The position numbers and the translations under genes are program-made. A stretch of 64,000 bases of DNA from Leptotrichia hongkongensis (GTDB lineage: Bacteria; Fusobacteriota; Fusobacteriia; Fusobacteriales; Leptotrichiaceae): assembly GCF_041538065.1 (NCBI RefSeq), contig NZ_JBGORW010000004.1, positions 1 to 64,000 of the forward strand, in the 5' to 3' direction. The notes under the pieces were generated by a model. The model was not told the origin of the DNA and ran no database searches. It saw only the letters and a program-made list of their open reading frames with translations. Of this stretch, positions 17,958 to 27,200 are shown in pieces. The number at the start of each line of letters is the position of its first letter. Position 1 is the first letter of the stretch.

Positions 17958-18344
17958 TTATTTTTGAAAAAATTGCTTTAGATTTGGCGGAAAATAATTC
18001 GGTCCTTTTATTACTTTCCCGTCTTCACGATAAATTGGATTCCCGTTTTCATCCAGCTTGCTAAGGTTACTTCGATGAATCTCCTCAAATACATCCTCAA
18101 TAACATCCTGCATCCCATGCTCAATTATTGTCCCACAAAGAATATAAAGCATATCTCCAAGAGCATCTGCAACTTCCACAATATCTCCTCTTTTAGCTGC
18201 TTCTAAATATTCCTCATTCTCTTCCTTCATCAAGTCAAATCTCAATTTTTCTAGTCCATTTTCTAATTTCCCAATTGGCTTGTCAGAATTTCCAAGTTTA
18301 TAAATTCTGTGAAATTCTTCAACACATTCTATTTTTCTTTTCAT
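17958..18344 (-). CDS. MazG-like all-alpha NTP pyrophosphohydrolase family protein
   Basis: A 128-residue cytoplasmic protein of the MazG / phosphoribosyl-ATP pyrophosphohydrolase superfamily. The Mg-binding acidic pattern is visible: KEENEEYLEAAKRG followed by VEVADALGDMLYILCG (E-x-x-E and E-x-x-D). The C-terminal tail IYREDGKVIKGPNYFPPNL is typical of the stand-alone subgroup. Such proteins hydrolyse NTPs or dNTPs to monophosphate and PPi, often for pool cleaning. Substrate is unknown. The gene stands alone. Confidence 0.85.
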   Translation of the reverse strand: MKRKIECVEEFHRIYKLGNSDKPIGKLENGLEKLRFDLMKEENEEYLEAAKRGDIVEVADALGDMLYILCGTIIEHGMQDVIEDVFEEIHRSNLSKLDENGNPIYREDGKVIKGPNYFPPNLKQFFQK

Positions 18345-18627
18345 TATTATATCCTTTCTTAAAATTTATTTCTAAATATTTAAATTTTTTATTCTTAAAT
18401 TCTAAATTATTTTTCTTACATATTCTTTTTTATAATTTTTAACTTTTTGACACAAAGGTATCAAATACAATAACTATTGTTTCGCAATAATACCTATTAT
18501 AACATATTTAACTGATTATCACTTAATAAGTGTATCGAAAGTTCTATGAACTGCTCCAGATTTACATAAATCTTTCTTATAAAGAAAAAATATAAAACAT
18601 AAAAATATCTATTAATAAATTATTAGC

Positions 18628-19239
18628 CTATTTTATTATTAACATTATCAAAAAATACATAGTTAAAGCTTTTACAATATCTGAATACAGCATAATTGCT
18701 GAAAAGAATCTTGTTTTTTCCAAAATTTCAGTATTGCCTTCTTCTACTTTTTCTAATATCTTAGTTTGTATATTTTTTATGTCTTTTTTTATTAACAAAA
18801 CTGCCAATATCAGTGTTAGTAAAAACATTATTCCTGCAACAATGGCTTTTTGCTTGAAAAAAAATGTAAATTCACTATAAAAAATTGCAAGAATTAAGCC
18901 CATTATTAACGACAGGACTGTTAAGGCGGATTTCATATTCTTTTTTTGTTTATTTATTAATATTTTTGGTAAAATGAATAAAAACAGAATTTCTAAAATA
19001 AATAAAATTATAAAGAATATTCCTTTTACATCAGGCACCTTTAATTTTCTTAATGACTGAATTATGTTATCCAATTCAAAAATCATATAGTTTTTTAGTA
19101 TCATACACAGCAAAATTGAAATAGCAATTCCTGAAAATACCCATATTCTGCTTGCTAAAATTTCTTCATTTATAAATTTTTTTACTTCCTTGACTGTTTC
19201 GACATCTATTTTATTTTCTATTTTTCTGTTACTTTTCAA
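18628..19239 (-). CDS. Hypothetical polytopic membrane protein, possibly a diverged BI-1 paralog
   Basis: A 203-residue protein with about five to six transmembrane segments and no recognised family motif. It begins at TTG 19239, six bases after AAAGGGG. Its order of features mimics the upstream Bax-inhibitor-1 gene: a short charged N-terminus leading into an EEILASRIWVFSGIAISI helix, matching SKVRGSMIWMVIGLLITG, and a C-terminal ILYSD.V..L helix matching ALELYLDFVNLFL. I infer a degenerate tandem paralog; similarity is weak and by eye. The signature central BI-1 helices are not recognisable. The gap of about 107 bp to that gene allows cotranscription. Downstream (18345-18627) are only short hairpins. 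Confidence 0.6.
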   Translation of the reverse strand: MKSNRKIENKIDVETVKEVKKFINEEILASRIWVFSGIAISILLCMILKNYMIFELDNIIQSLRKLKVPDVKGIFFIILFILEILFLFILPKILINKQKKNMKSALTVLSLIMGLILAIFYSEFTFFFKQKAIVAGIMFLLTLILAVLLIKKDIKNIQTKILEKVEEGNTEILEKTRFFSAIMLYSDIVKALTMYFLIMLIIK

Positions 19240-19346
19240 ATTTTTCCCCTTTAATAAATAGAATAAGAGTTATTTCGAGATTGCATTAACAATTTTAATA
19301 TTAATAATCCCAAGATAACCCTTTATATTTTTTATTAAATTATTTT

Positions 19347-20114
19347 TTATCTTTTTCTTCCTAAAATTCTTACAAGGCTCAAGAATAAGTTTACAAAATC
19401 CAAATATAATTCCAAAGCACCAACAATTTCAATTTTATTAAGAATATCAGAATCTTCATGAACTGCATAGGCGATAACATTATTTTTTATTCTGTTTACA
19501 TCAACTGCAATATAAACTGTAAAAATGATTACACCTAATACTGACACAAACAAATCAATTGCACTATTTCCTAGAAACATATTTACTACACTTACTAATA
19601 TCATTGCTATTATTCCAGCTGTAAGCAATGGCACAAATCTAGTCAAATTTTCCTTAGTAAAATATCCATAAATTGCTAAAACTACAAAGATTGACAATGT
19701 TCCTAAAAATGCTGAACCAATTACATCTGGAGCATAAATAAGTCCAATAGCTGAAAATGTCAATCCGCTTAATGCTGAATATATTAAAAATATAAGTTTT
19801 AGAACACTTGAATTTGCTGTATAAACTAAAGCTGAAAAGACTAAAACTGCAACAACTTCTAAAATAAGAAATATCCAGTATTTCTCTATTATCATATATG
19901 CAATAGGATTTTCTTTTATTGCTCCATTATAAACCATAAAACCAATACCGCCAGTTATAAGAAGCCCTATTACCATCCATATCATACTTCCACGAACTTT
20001 TGAAATTATAAGTCTGTTTAAATCGTCATAAGTCATTGACATTTGTCCGTTATATTCGTTGTAATCATCGTTATTATGATTGTAAGTTTCTAATTCATCA
20101 TAATCATTTCTCAT
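19347..20114 (-). CDS. Bax inhibitor-1 / YccA family membrane protein
   Basis: A 255-residue inner-membrane protein of the BI-1 (TMBIM) family with about seven helices. The acidic, Asn/Tyr-rich N-terminus precedes the membrane core; SALSGLTFSAIGLIYAP and the final ALELYLDFVNLFLSLVRILG are family hallmarks. Bacterial homologs include YccA, which modulates FtsH proteolysis, and the pH-sensitive calcium leak protein BsYetJ. The ATG at 20114 is preferred because GAGGTG precedes it; the upstream GTG lies inside that site. Role here is unknown. Confidence 0.9.
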   Translation of the reverse strand: MRNDYDELETYNHNNDDYNEYNGQMSMTYDDLNRLIISKVRGSMIWMVIGLLITGGIGFMVYNGAIKENPIAYMIIEKYWIFLILEVVAVLVFSALVYTANSSVLKLIFLIYSALSGLTFSAIGLIYAPDVIGSAFLGTLSIFVVLAIYGYFTKENLTRFVPLLTAGIIAMILVSVVNMFLGNSAIDLFVSVLGVIIFTVYIAVDVNRIKNNVIAYAVHEDSDILNKIEIVGALELYLDFVNLFLSLVRILGRKR

Positions 20115-20280
20115 AAAAATCACCTCATTAGTTTAGTATTTTTCATTTCTTCAACCATTTTAATAACTTGAACATCTTAATCCAAAATTCTATATCCAAG
20201 CTATCATCTATTATAATATTATAACTTTTTTACTTTTAAAAAGACTTTTATTTATCAGTTAAATTACTTAATCTTATTTT

Positions 20281-22191
20281 TTATTTTGAAAACGGAACAA
20301 AAGATTCCTGTTTCAAAGTTTGGATAATTTCATCAACTGATACGTTTTTACTGTCTTGTGAACCAAATCTTCTTACATTTACTTCGTTGTTTGCAACTTC
20401 ATTTTTACCAATTATTAGTTGAACTGGTATTTTTTGGTCTCCGTTTGCTTCTCTGATTTTGTATCCAATTTTTTCTAATCTTGTGTCAAGTTCTACTCTG
20501 ATTCCTGCATCTTGAAGTTTTGTAAACAATTCTTTTGCGAAAGGCACCTGTTCGTCAGAAATTGTCAGGATTCTTGCTTGTACTGGCGCTAGCCAAGTTG
20601 GGAACGCTCCTGCGTAATGTTCAATCAAGATTCCAATAAATCTTTCCAAACTTCCGTACATTGCCCTGTGAATCATTACTGGCTCGTGTTTTTCACCATC
20701 TGCACCTATATAGCTCATTTCAAATCTTGCTGGAAGGTTAAAGTCTAACTGGATTGTTCCACATTGCCAAATTCTTCCGATTGAATCTTTCATCTTAAAG
20801 TCGATTTTTGGTCCGTAGAATGCTCCATCTCCAGGATTTAGCTTGTAATTAATTCCTTTATGTTCCAAAGCTGATTTCAAGTTTGCTTCAGCCATTTCCC
20901 ATATTTCGTCTGAACCTATTGCTTTATCAGGTTTTGTTGATAATTCAATGTGGTATTCAAATCCGAATACAGTATAAAATTTATCATATAAATCAATAAT
21001 TTCGATAATTTGTTCCTCAATTTGCTCTTTCGTACAGAAAACGTGGGCATCATCCTGTGTAAATGCTCTAACTCTCATAAGCCCATGTAAAGCTCCACTA
21101 AATTCGTGTCTGTGAACAAGCCCCATTTCTCCATATTTCAATGGCAAATCCTTGTATGAATGCAAGTTATTCTTGTAGGCAATTATTGAACCTGGACAGT
21201 TCATAGGCTTTATTGCATACTCTTTTTCATCAATTGTTGATGTATACATATTTTCACGGTAATTGAACCAATGTCCAGAAATTTCCCACAATTCCTTATC
21301 TAGCATAATAGGAGTTTTTATTTCCTGATAACCTCTTTTTTTATGCTCAACTCTCCAGATTTCCTGCAATTTATTGAATAATTCCACACCTTTTGGCATA
21401 AAGAAAGGGAATCCAGGTCCATGCTCGTCTACAAAGAACAAGTCAAGCTGTTTTCCTAATTTTCTGTGGTCTCTCTTTTCAGCTTCTTCCATCATTGTCA
21501 AATAATCATCCAGCTCTTTTTTTGTTGCAAAAGCTACTCCGTAAATTCTTTGAAGCATTTTATTGTTTGAATCTCCACGCCAGTAAGCTCCTGCTGTTGA
21601 CATTAGCTTAAATGCTTTTAGGTAGCCAGTCGATGGAATGTGTGTTCCACGGCATAAGTCTATAAATTCACCTTGCTGATAAATGCTAACTTTATCTGCA
21701 CCCAGGTCTTCAATTATCTCAACTTTGTAAGTTTCACCTTTTTCAGCAAAGAATTTTTTTGCTTCTTCGGCAGTCATTTCACTTCTTTTAAATTCATAAT
21801 TCTCTTTTACAATTTTTGTCATTTCCTCTTCAATTTTTGCTAAATCTTCCTCAGTAAACGGTTTTTCAGGGTCAAAATCATAAAAAAATCCATTTTCAAT
21901 AACAGGCCCTATCGTAACCTTTGTATTCGGGAAAAGTCTTTGCACAGCCTGAGCCATAATATGTGCCGCACTATGTCTTATAATTTCTATCCCTTTTTCA
22001 CTTGTATTAGTAATTATTTCAATTGTTCCAGATTTGTCAATAATATGAGATGGATCAACTTGCACACCGTCAATTATCGCCCCAACGGTTGCCTTCCCAA
22101 GACTGCTCCCAATACTTTTTGCAAATTCTACAACAGTCATCGGATTTTCCAACTGTCTTTTACTACCATCAGGCAAAATCATTTCTATCAT
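20281..22191 (-). CDS. thrS: Threonyl-tRNA synthetase
   Basis: Class II aminoacyl-tRNA synthetase charging tRNA-Thr. 636 residues in the usual order: TGS domain (MILPDGSKRQLENPMTVVE), editing domain with HSAAHIMAQAVQ and the zinc-type CRGTHIPSTG, the catalytic core with FNYRENMYTS, KPMNCPGSI, the motif 2 loop VHRHEFSGALHGLMRVRAFTQDDAH and motif 3 ending HRAMYGSLERFIGILIEH, and the anticodon-binding domain. The ATG follows GAAGGA. A strong promoter and a terminator-like leader hairpin lie upstream; there is no T-box sequence. Confidence 0.98.
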   Translation of the reverse strand: MIEMILPDGSKRQLENPMTVVEFAKSIGSSLGKATVGAIIDGVQVDPSHIIDKSGTIEIITNTSEKGIEIIRHSAAHIMAQAVQRLFPNTKVTIGPVIENGFFYDFDPEKPFTEEDLAKIEEEMTKIVKENYEFKRSEMTAEEAKKFFAEKGETYKVEIIEDLGADKVSIYQQGEFIDLCRGTHIPSTGYLKAFKLMSTAGAYWRGDSNNKMLQRIYGVAFATKKELDDYLTMMEEAEKRDHRKLGKQLDLFFVDEHGPGFPFFMPKGVELFNKLQEIWRVEHKKRGYQEIKTPIMLDKELWEISGHWFNYRENMYTSTIDEKEYAIKPMNCPGSIIAYKNNLHSYKDLPLKYGEMGLVHRHEFSGALHGLMRVRAFTQDDAHVFCTKEQIEEQIIEIIDLYDKFYTVFGFEYHIELSTKPDKAIGSDEIWEMAEANLKSALEHKGINYKLNPGDGAFYGPKIDFKMKDSIGRIWQCGTIQLDFNLPARFEMSYIGADGEKHEPVMIHRAMYGSLERFIGILIEHYAGAFPTWLAPVQARILTISDEQVPFAKELFTKLQDAGIRVELDTRLEKIGYKIREANGDQKIPVQLIIGKNEVANNEVNVRRFGSQDSKNVSVDEIIQTLKQESFVPFSK

Positions 22192-22219
22192 TTCGATTCC
22201 TTCTTTCTCTCTTTTGTCA

Positions 22220-22289
22220 AATAAAATTAGGCTCTAGTTAGCCTAATCGCATAATTATTTATTATAGTATAATTCTTATTTTTTTTCAA
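22220..22289 (-). promoter_or_regulatory. thrS promoter and leader hairpin
   Basis: TTGAAA (22284-22289) and TATAAT (22261-22266) are 17 bp apart. About 14 bases after the expected start the leader forms ATTAGGCT/AGCCTAAT (22226-22233 with 22240-22247, loop 6 nt) followed by TTTTATTTG, a shape like an intrinsic terminator. It lies 29-49 bp before the thrS ATG, so it may attenuate thrS or shield the RNA 5' end. Confidence 0.65.
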
Positions 22290-22349
22290 CCTAAAAATTT
22301 AAAACATCTCCAAAAATTTGCATTTCAGAACAACCAAGCAACTATATTC

Positions 22350-22395
22350 AAAAAACAATAAAAAATGAGCAAGAATTGAAATTTTATTCTCACTC
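22350..22395 (-). terminator. Intrinsic terminator of the CRISPR array
   Basis: On the minus strand a 10-bp stem (22386-22395 with 22367-22376, two G-U pairs) with a 9-nt loop is followed by two T runs. It begins 16 bp beyond the last, degenerate repeat, so it should define the 3' end of the precursor crRNA. Confidence 0.8.
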
Positions 22396-22410
22396 AAAAG
22401 TTATTTCTAT

Positions 22411-22916
22411 TAAATATCACTTTTCGATATTGGGGTGGTCTATATCGGAATTGGTATACGTGTCAGTCTTAGAAACTGTTTTAGTCCCCTTCGATATTGG
22501 GGTAGTCTATATCGAAAATTACAGATAGATAGTCAAACTGTATTTGTTTTAGTCCCCTTCGATATTGGGGTAGTCTATATCAATAAATGCTTTCAGTAAA
22601 CTTACAATTTTGTTTTAGTCCCCTTCGATATTGGGGTAGTCTATATCCACTATAAAATAATACTCTATCTAATATAGAAGTTTTAGTCCCCTTCGATATT
22701 GGGGTAGTCTATATCATTTACTTGATTTAGATAACTTAGAATTAAGTTTTAGTCCCCTTCGATATTGGGGTAGTCTATATCTCTTGGACAAAGAACAACA
22801 AGCTAACTTATTAGTTTTAGTCCCCTTCGATATTAGGGTAGTCTATATCCAAGTAAACTCTTACTCCAATCTTTTCCTCAGTTTTAGTCCCCTTCGATAT
22901 TGGGGTAGTCTATATC
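22411..22916 (-). CRISPR. Type VI-A CRISPR array, 8 repeats and 7 spacers
   Basis: Repeats of 36 nt start at 22411 (degenerate), 22478, 22546, 22612, 22680, 22746, 22814 and 22881; spacers are 31, 32, 30, 32, 30, 32 and 31 nt. In crRNA sense (minus strand) the repeat starts GATATAGACTACCCC and ends GAAGGGGACTAAAAC, with CCCC/GGGG forming the Cas13a-type stem. Six repeats are identical. The one at 22814 changes a stem C to T, which keeps a G-U pair. The one at 22411 has lost the 3' stem arm and marks the trailer end, so the leader is on the cas2 side. Spacer targets cannot be told without a search. Confidence 0.98.
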
Positions 22917-23038
22917 CCATCATTTGTTTTTAGTGATTGGATATTTTGATTGATATTTTTGCTATTTATCTGTATTTTCCATATTTTCATCTTGATATTG
23001 TTCCTTAATAAATGATATAAACCACCACTCACATTATA
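22917..23038 (-). promoter_or_regulatory. CRISPR leader with extended -10 promoter
   Basis: Minus-strand TGGTATAAT places TATAAT at 23033-23038, just after the cas2 stop codon (23056). A TTGAAA or TTTTGA -35 candidate overlaps the end of cas2. Predicted transcription starts near 23026 and yields an AT-rich leader of about 110 nt before the first repeat at 22916. This would let the array be transcribed independently of cas13a-cas1-cas2. Confidence 0.7.
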
Positions 23039-23055
23039 CCATATTTTTTGATTTT

Positions 23056-23373
23056 TCAAAATTCTAATATTTTATTTTGTGAAATTTTTTCTCCCATTGT
23101 CACTTCTCCTGCGAGTACCTTCATTTTTTGAAATTGATCTTCTGTCAGGATAATAGAACGGATTGAGGAATTTTCTGGAGCGAGCATTGATAACTGTTTT
23201 TCTGCCAGTTCGATTTTTTCTTTTGTTTTTGACTTCATTATATATACCGATTTTTGAAGCTGATAATATCCTTTTTCTATCAATTTTTTCCTAAAAGTCC
23301 TGTATTCAAATATCTCAACATCTGTCTGCATAGGAAAATCATACATAAGTAGACCAAAATACTCAATACTCAT
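23056..23373 (-). CDS. cas2: CRISPR-associated endonuclease Cas2
   Basis: Small ferredoxin-fold protein that forms the Cas1-Cas2 integrase for spacer acquisition. 105 residues. The first strand FGLLMYDFPMQTD carries the conserved aspartate region, and FRKKLIEKGYYQLQKSVYIMKSK is the typical helix-strand pair of Cas2 from type II-like adaptation modules. Its ATG overlaps the end of cas1 by 11 bp, indicating translational coupling, and the CRISPR leader starts just after its stop. Confidence 0.95.
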   Translation of the reverse strand: MSIEYFGLLMYDFPMQTDVEIFEYRTFRKKLIEKGYYQLQKSVYIMKSKTKEKIELAEKQLSMLAPENSSIRSIILTEDQFQKMKVLAGEVTMGEKISQNKILEF

Positions 23374-24277
23374 AGTCCATCACGCTCAATTTCGGAATTA
23401 TCACTTCTTCATCTTTTACAAAATAATTTCGTATGCTATCCAAATAATAGTCTACCGCTTGGAAAAAATCATATTTCTTATCGTTAAATAATACCTTCTG
23501 CTGTGCCACAAGAAGTATTTTTTGCCTTATCTCCTTACTTAATTTCACTTCATTCAAAATATCCTTGTACATATAAACAAGATAATCCACCATAGGACGA
23601 AAAACTTCTATTATATCATCAGAAAAATTATAGGCATTAAACTGTGACTTATGATGTAATCCCAGACTTGGATGAAATCCTTTGGCTACAATCTTTGATG
23701 ATATTATAGCTCTTAAAATCATATATCCATAATTAAGTGCCGAATTTACACCATCTTCATCAAATCTTTTAAAACTATTGCTATATAATTCCTGAAAATA
23801 TATCCTTGAAGCTATTGCTTCCTGATGTTCTGCGCTCACATCATCTTTTTTCAAGTTTTTCTTATATGTTTTCAGTCTTTCAATGGAAACATCACTTTTT
23901 TCAAGATACTCTAACAATGCTCTTTGATTTTCAATCTTATTCTCCACTATCCTGCTCCACAATTTTTCCTTTTTCTCCTTTTCCCACTCAATCTGTTCAT
24001 TTATTCGTAAAGTCACTTGAAAATGATTAAATAATCCCAGCGAATGAATTTCAGGCTGATGTTTCTCGTTGCAAATAATAATCGGAATGTTATTTTCCAC
24101 CAGCCTCAGCTGCAAAATCGCACTAATCTTACAATGACAATTTTCAATAACTATCGCAGATATATCATTCAAAGAAATCTTATTTTTCTCATCATTATTG
24201 TCTTCATCAATCATTACAAGCTGATTATTCGATATTGACAAATCGTCAGCCTTTGTTATGTGAATTATATTGGGCAT
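23363..24277 (-). CDS. cas1: CRISPR-associated integrase Cas1 (type II-like lineage)
   Basis: Metal-dependent integrase that inserts new spacers with Cas2. About 304 residues. The catalytic residues can be matched by family pattern: E153 in QEAIASRIYF, H208/H209 in LGLHHKSQFN and E224 in DDIIEVFRPMVD; NSALNYGYMILRA is the conserved core helix. This style resembles Cas1 of type II-A/C systems. No reverse-transcriptase domain is fused, so spacers are probably taken as DNA or by an unknown route. The ATG at 24277 is ten bases from the AAGGAG site; an ATG at 24286 is only one base from it and less likely. The ribosome binding site overlaps the cas13a stop codon. Confidence 0.96.
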   Translation of the reverse strand: MPNIIHITKADDLSISNNQLVMIDEDNNDEKNKISLNDISAIVIENCHCKISAILQLRLVENNIPIIICNEKHQPEIHSLGLFNHFQVTLRINEQIEWEKEKKEKLWSRIVENKIENQRALLEYLEKSDVSIERLKTYKKNLKKDDVSAEHQEAIASRIYFQELYSNSFKRFDEDGVNSALNYGYMILRAIISSKIVAKGFHPSLGLHHKSQFNAYNFSDDIIEVFRPMVDYLVYMYKDILNEVKLSKEIRQKILLVAQQKVLFNDKKYDFFQAVDYYLDSIRNYFVKDEEVIIPKLSVMDYEY

Positions 24278-24291
24278 TTTAACCATACTCC

Positions 24292-27200
24292 TTATTTTGA
24301 ATATTCAAGCATTGCTTTTACCAATTTACATAAATCTTCTGAATTTCTATGAGATTTTAAATCTTCTTTTCCTAAATGTATAATTTCAACAGACTTCACT
24401 GAATTTAGAATTATTTCTTTATCAGAATTTATAATAAACTCTGCTTTAAATCCATATTCCTCTAGAATATCTTTTATAGATTTCATCACAGCATTTTTTA
24501 ATTTTCTGTCATAATCCAATAATTTTCTTAATTTCTCCATCATTTTTAATATCGAATATTTAGGATTTGGTAAATAATTAAAGTGTGCAATATAGTTTCT
24601 AACAGGAGTATTGTCATCAAATTTTACATTTTTCATTTTATTATTATTCTGGTATTCAACATGTGTACTAATAAACTGTTCGTATTTAGGACAAATTTGT
24701 CCTGATTTATAGACACTATTATTTTTATTATCATGACTAAATATTTCAATAATATCTAATTCATCTGGAAATTCTCCTGTTAATCTAAATCTTAAATCTC
24801 TTTCCCAAATTGAAGTAAATCCAACCAATCTATGAAGTATTTTTAATAACAGGCTTTGAAGTAAATTTAGCTCATTAAACTCAATTTTATTTTTTAAATG
24901 TACATATTTTTCTATATTTTCTATAGATTTTTTATATTTTTCATAATCTTCTGTATTATTCTTTTCTGAAAAATTTTCATATTTTTTTTGATATTTATAA
25001 TGTAAATCTTTTTGAATTTTATAAAAATCTGTTTTTTTATCTTCTAATTTCTTTTTTAACCTATCATATTCTTTTAAGTCTTCTTTCTTGATACAATAAT
25101 TTGCTTTCTCTGAAATTCTTTCAAGCAAATCTAACATACCATATTTTTTAATATTGTACAAATTTCTCATATTCTTTATATTGTTATCATCAGAATAAAT
25201 ATTGTAGTATTCACCAGTATTTTCTATTTTTTCAAAATTTCTCAGTTCTCCAAAAGTTTGATTTTTCCTTTTTTTACTTATTTTTTCTATAAATTTCCCA
25301 ATTTCTTCTGCTGAAATTTTAAAATTTTCTATTTTTACTTTATTATTATCAAGATTAACTATATTTAAAAGCATCAATTCTTTTTCATATATATTAGTCT
25401 TACTAAAAATTTGATATTTTTCAAGATTCCCTTTTAATTCTGTAATTTCTTTATAATTTAATAATTTTAGAAGTAAGTAAAAACAATTAATTCTATCTGT
25501 TTGATTTAATATTTTGTCTATTTTTGTTATTTCTATCTTCTGTATAATCTCGTTTATTTCTCCTATGTCTTCTAAAGTTTTTTCTCCTGCTATATATTCT
25601 GACATCTCACTATCAAATATATTTTTCTTATCTTGAACTTTCTTTAATTCTAATAAATAATTATAGTCATTTTTTATAAACTCAAAAAAACCTTTCAAAA
25701 ATATTCTTTGAATAAAATCTAAAAATACATTTTTTCTCTCACTATCTATTTCTTCTATATTTATCATATATAAACTTTGTATAATTTCTAAATACTTCTT
25801 AGGATTTTTTTCGTTAACGCTTTTAAATTTTTTAAATTTACAATGTTTGTCTTCATTTTGATTTTTATTTAATTCTATTATTTTATCTTTTATACTAATA
25901 AATATTCCATTTTCTTCATTTAAAAATTTATCTAAAAATTTTCCATAATAAATATTTTTTAATAAATATATTTGAGCATCCTTTCCTTCGCTTTCATCTG
26001 GAATTTTCCATTCTTTTATTTCTAAACTATTAGCTAAATCTTGTACTCTATTGTATATTTTTGTAAAAGAAGGTACAAAAGAAACTTTTCTATTAGTAAA
26101 TGAAAAGATAACTTTATCCATATATTCTGTTATATCTTTATTACTCAAATAGTCAAAAACATTTGCACTATTTAACTGTTTAAAAATCTTAAACTTTATT
26201 TTTTCTTCATTAATTTCATTACTAAAAATATTTTTTGCTGTATTTCCTAAATTAACATTATTAAATTCAAATATATTTTGTGCATTTGTTTCCATTTTAA
26301 AATGGATAATTTCATGTCTTATACTGCTAATAATTTTATCAATATTCATTAGAAAAACTTTTATTTCTTGTTGATTATTTATATCAAAATAATTACCAAA
26401 AAATAACTTTAATCTTTCTTCTAACTCAATTTTTTTATTTTCTTGATATAATTTATCTACTTCTTTATCTACTTTATTCGTTATATCTTGCGTATTATCA
26501 GTATTTAAAATATTTCTCAAAGAAAAGTATGCAGAAGAAGACACTCCTATAATACTTCTTAAAAAGGCTTCTTTTGTTCTTATTTCAGAAATTTTTTCAC
26601 TGTTTACTACAACATCATTATTACTTATATAGGCATTATATTTCCCACAATTTCTTATATAATTATTCAACTTGTTTACTAATTTATTTTTTACTAAATT
26701 TCTTAATTTACAATATTCAAATATATTTTCTAATTTTTTTTTATTTATATTCCTTTTGGAATACACATAATTTTTCAATAATTGGTTTACTTCAATTTCT
26801 ACCAAATGACAAAAACAATGTTTTATACTTGTTTCATCCAAATTCACTTTATCTATATAGTATTTATAAAATATCTGAGATTTTGTTAATTCTTTTATTT
26901 CAGGTTCTATTTCTAATAATTTATCGAAATTATTTCTATTGTCTTGTATTTTTTTATATAATTCTTCTCCAAACTCAGTCTTATTTTTATTCAATATTTC
27001 ATGATATGCTTCTCTAATCTTTCTTATATTCCTATCCTTAGAGTCTTTTGTTATTTCAGAAAACAGATTATTCATAGCTTCATGACTATTACTATATAAT
27101 TTGTCAAATGCTTCAAAAATATTATTCACGTATTCCTGATGTTTTGAAGAAATTCTGTAATATTCATAAAATAAACTTTTTTTATTATTCCCTTTAACTC

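Noticed and set aside
18440..18560. Riboswitch or small RNA in the gap between the MazG-like and hypothetical membrane protein genes
   Set aside because: Several short AT hairpins (for example AGGTAT/ATACCT at 18456-18495) are visible, but they match no known motif and such pairings are expected by chance in AT-rich DNA.
22192..22300. T-box riboswitch upstream of thrS
   Set aside because: The leader is under 80 nt and lacks the conserved T-box core and any specifier loop; only a simple hairpin is present.
22411..22916. Need for a tracrRNA or a second effector at the CRISPR locus
   Set aside because: I looked for an anti-repeat in the flanks and saw none; Cas13a processes its own crRNA, so none is expected.
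26574..27017. 147-codon open frame inside cas13a on the opposite strand
   Set aside because: Tyr/Phe/Leu-rich translation is the reverse complement of Lys/Asn/Ile-rich cas13a codons; it has no recognisable domain. An anti-CRISPR or antitoxin reading has no support.
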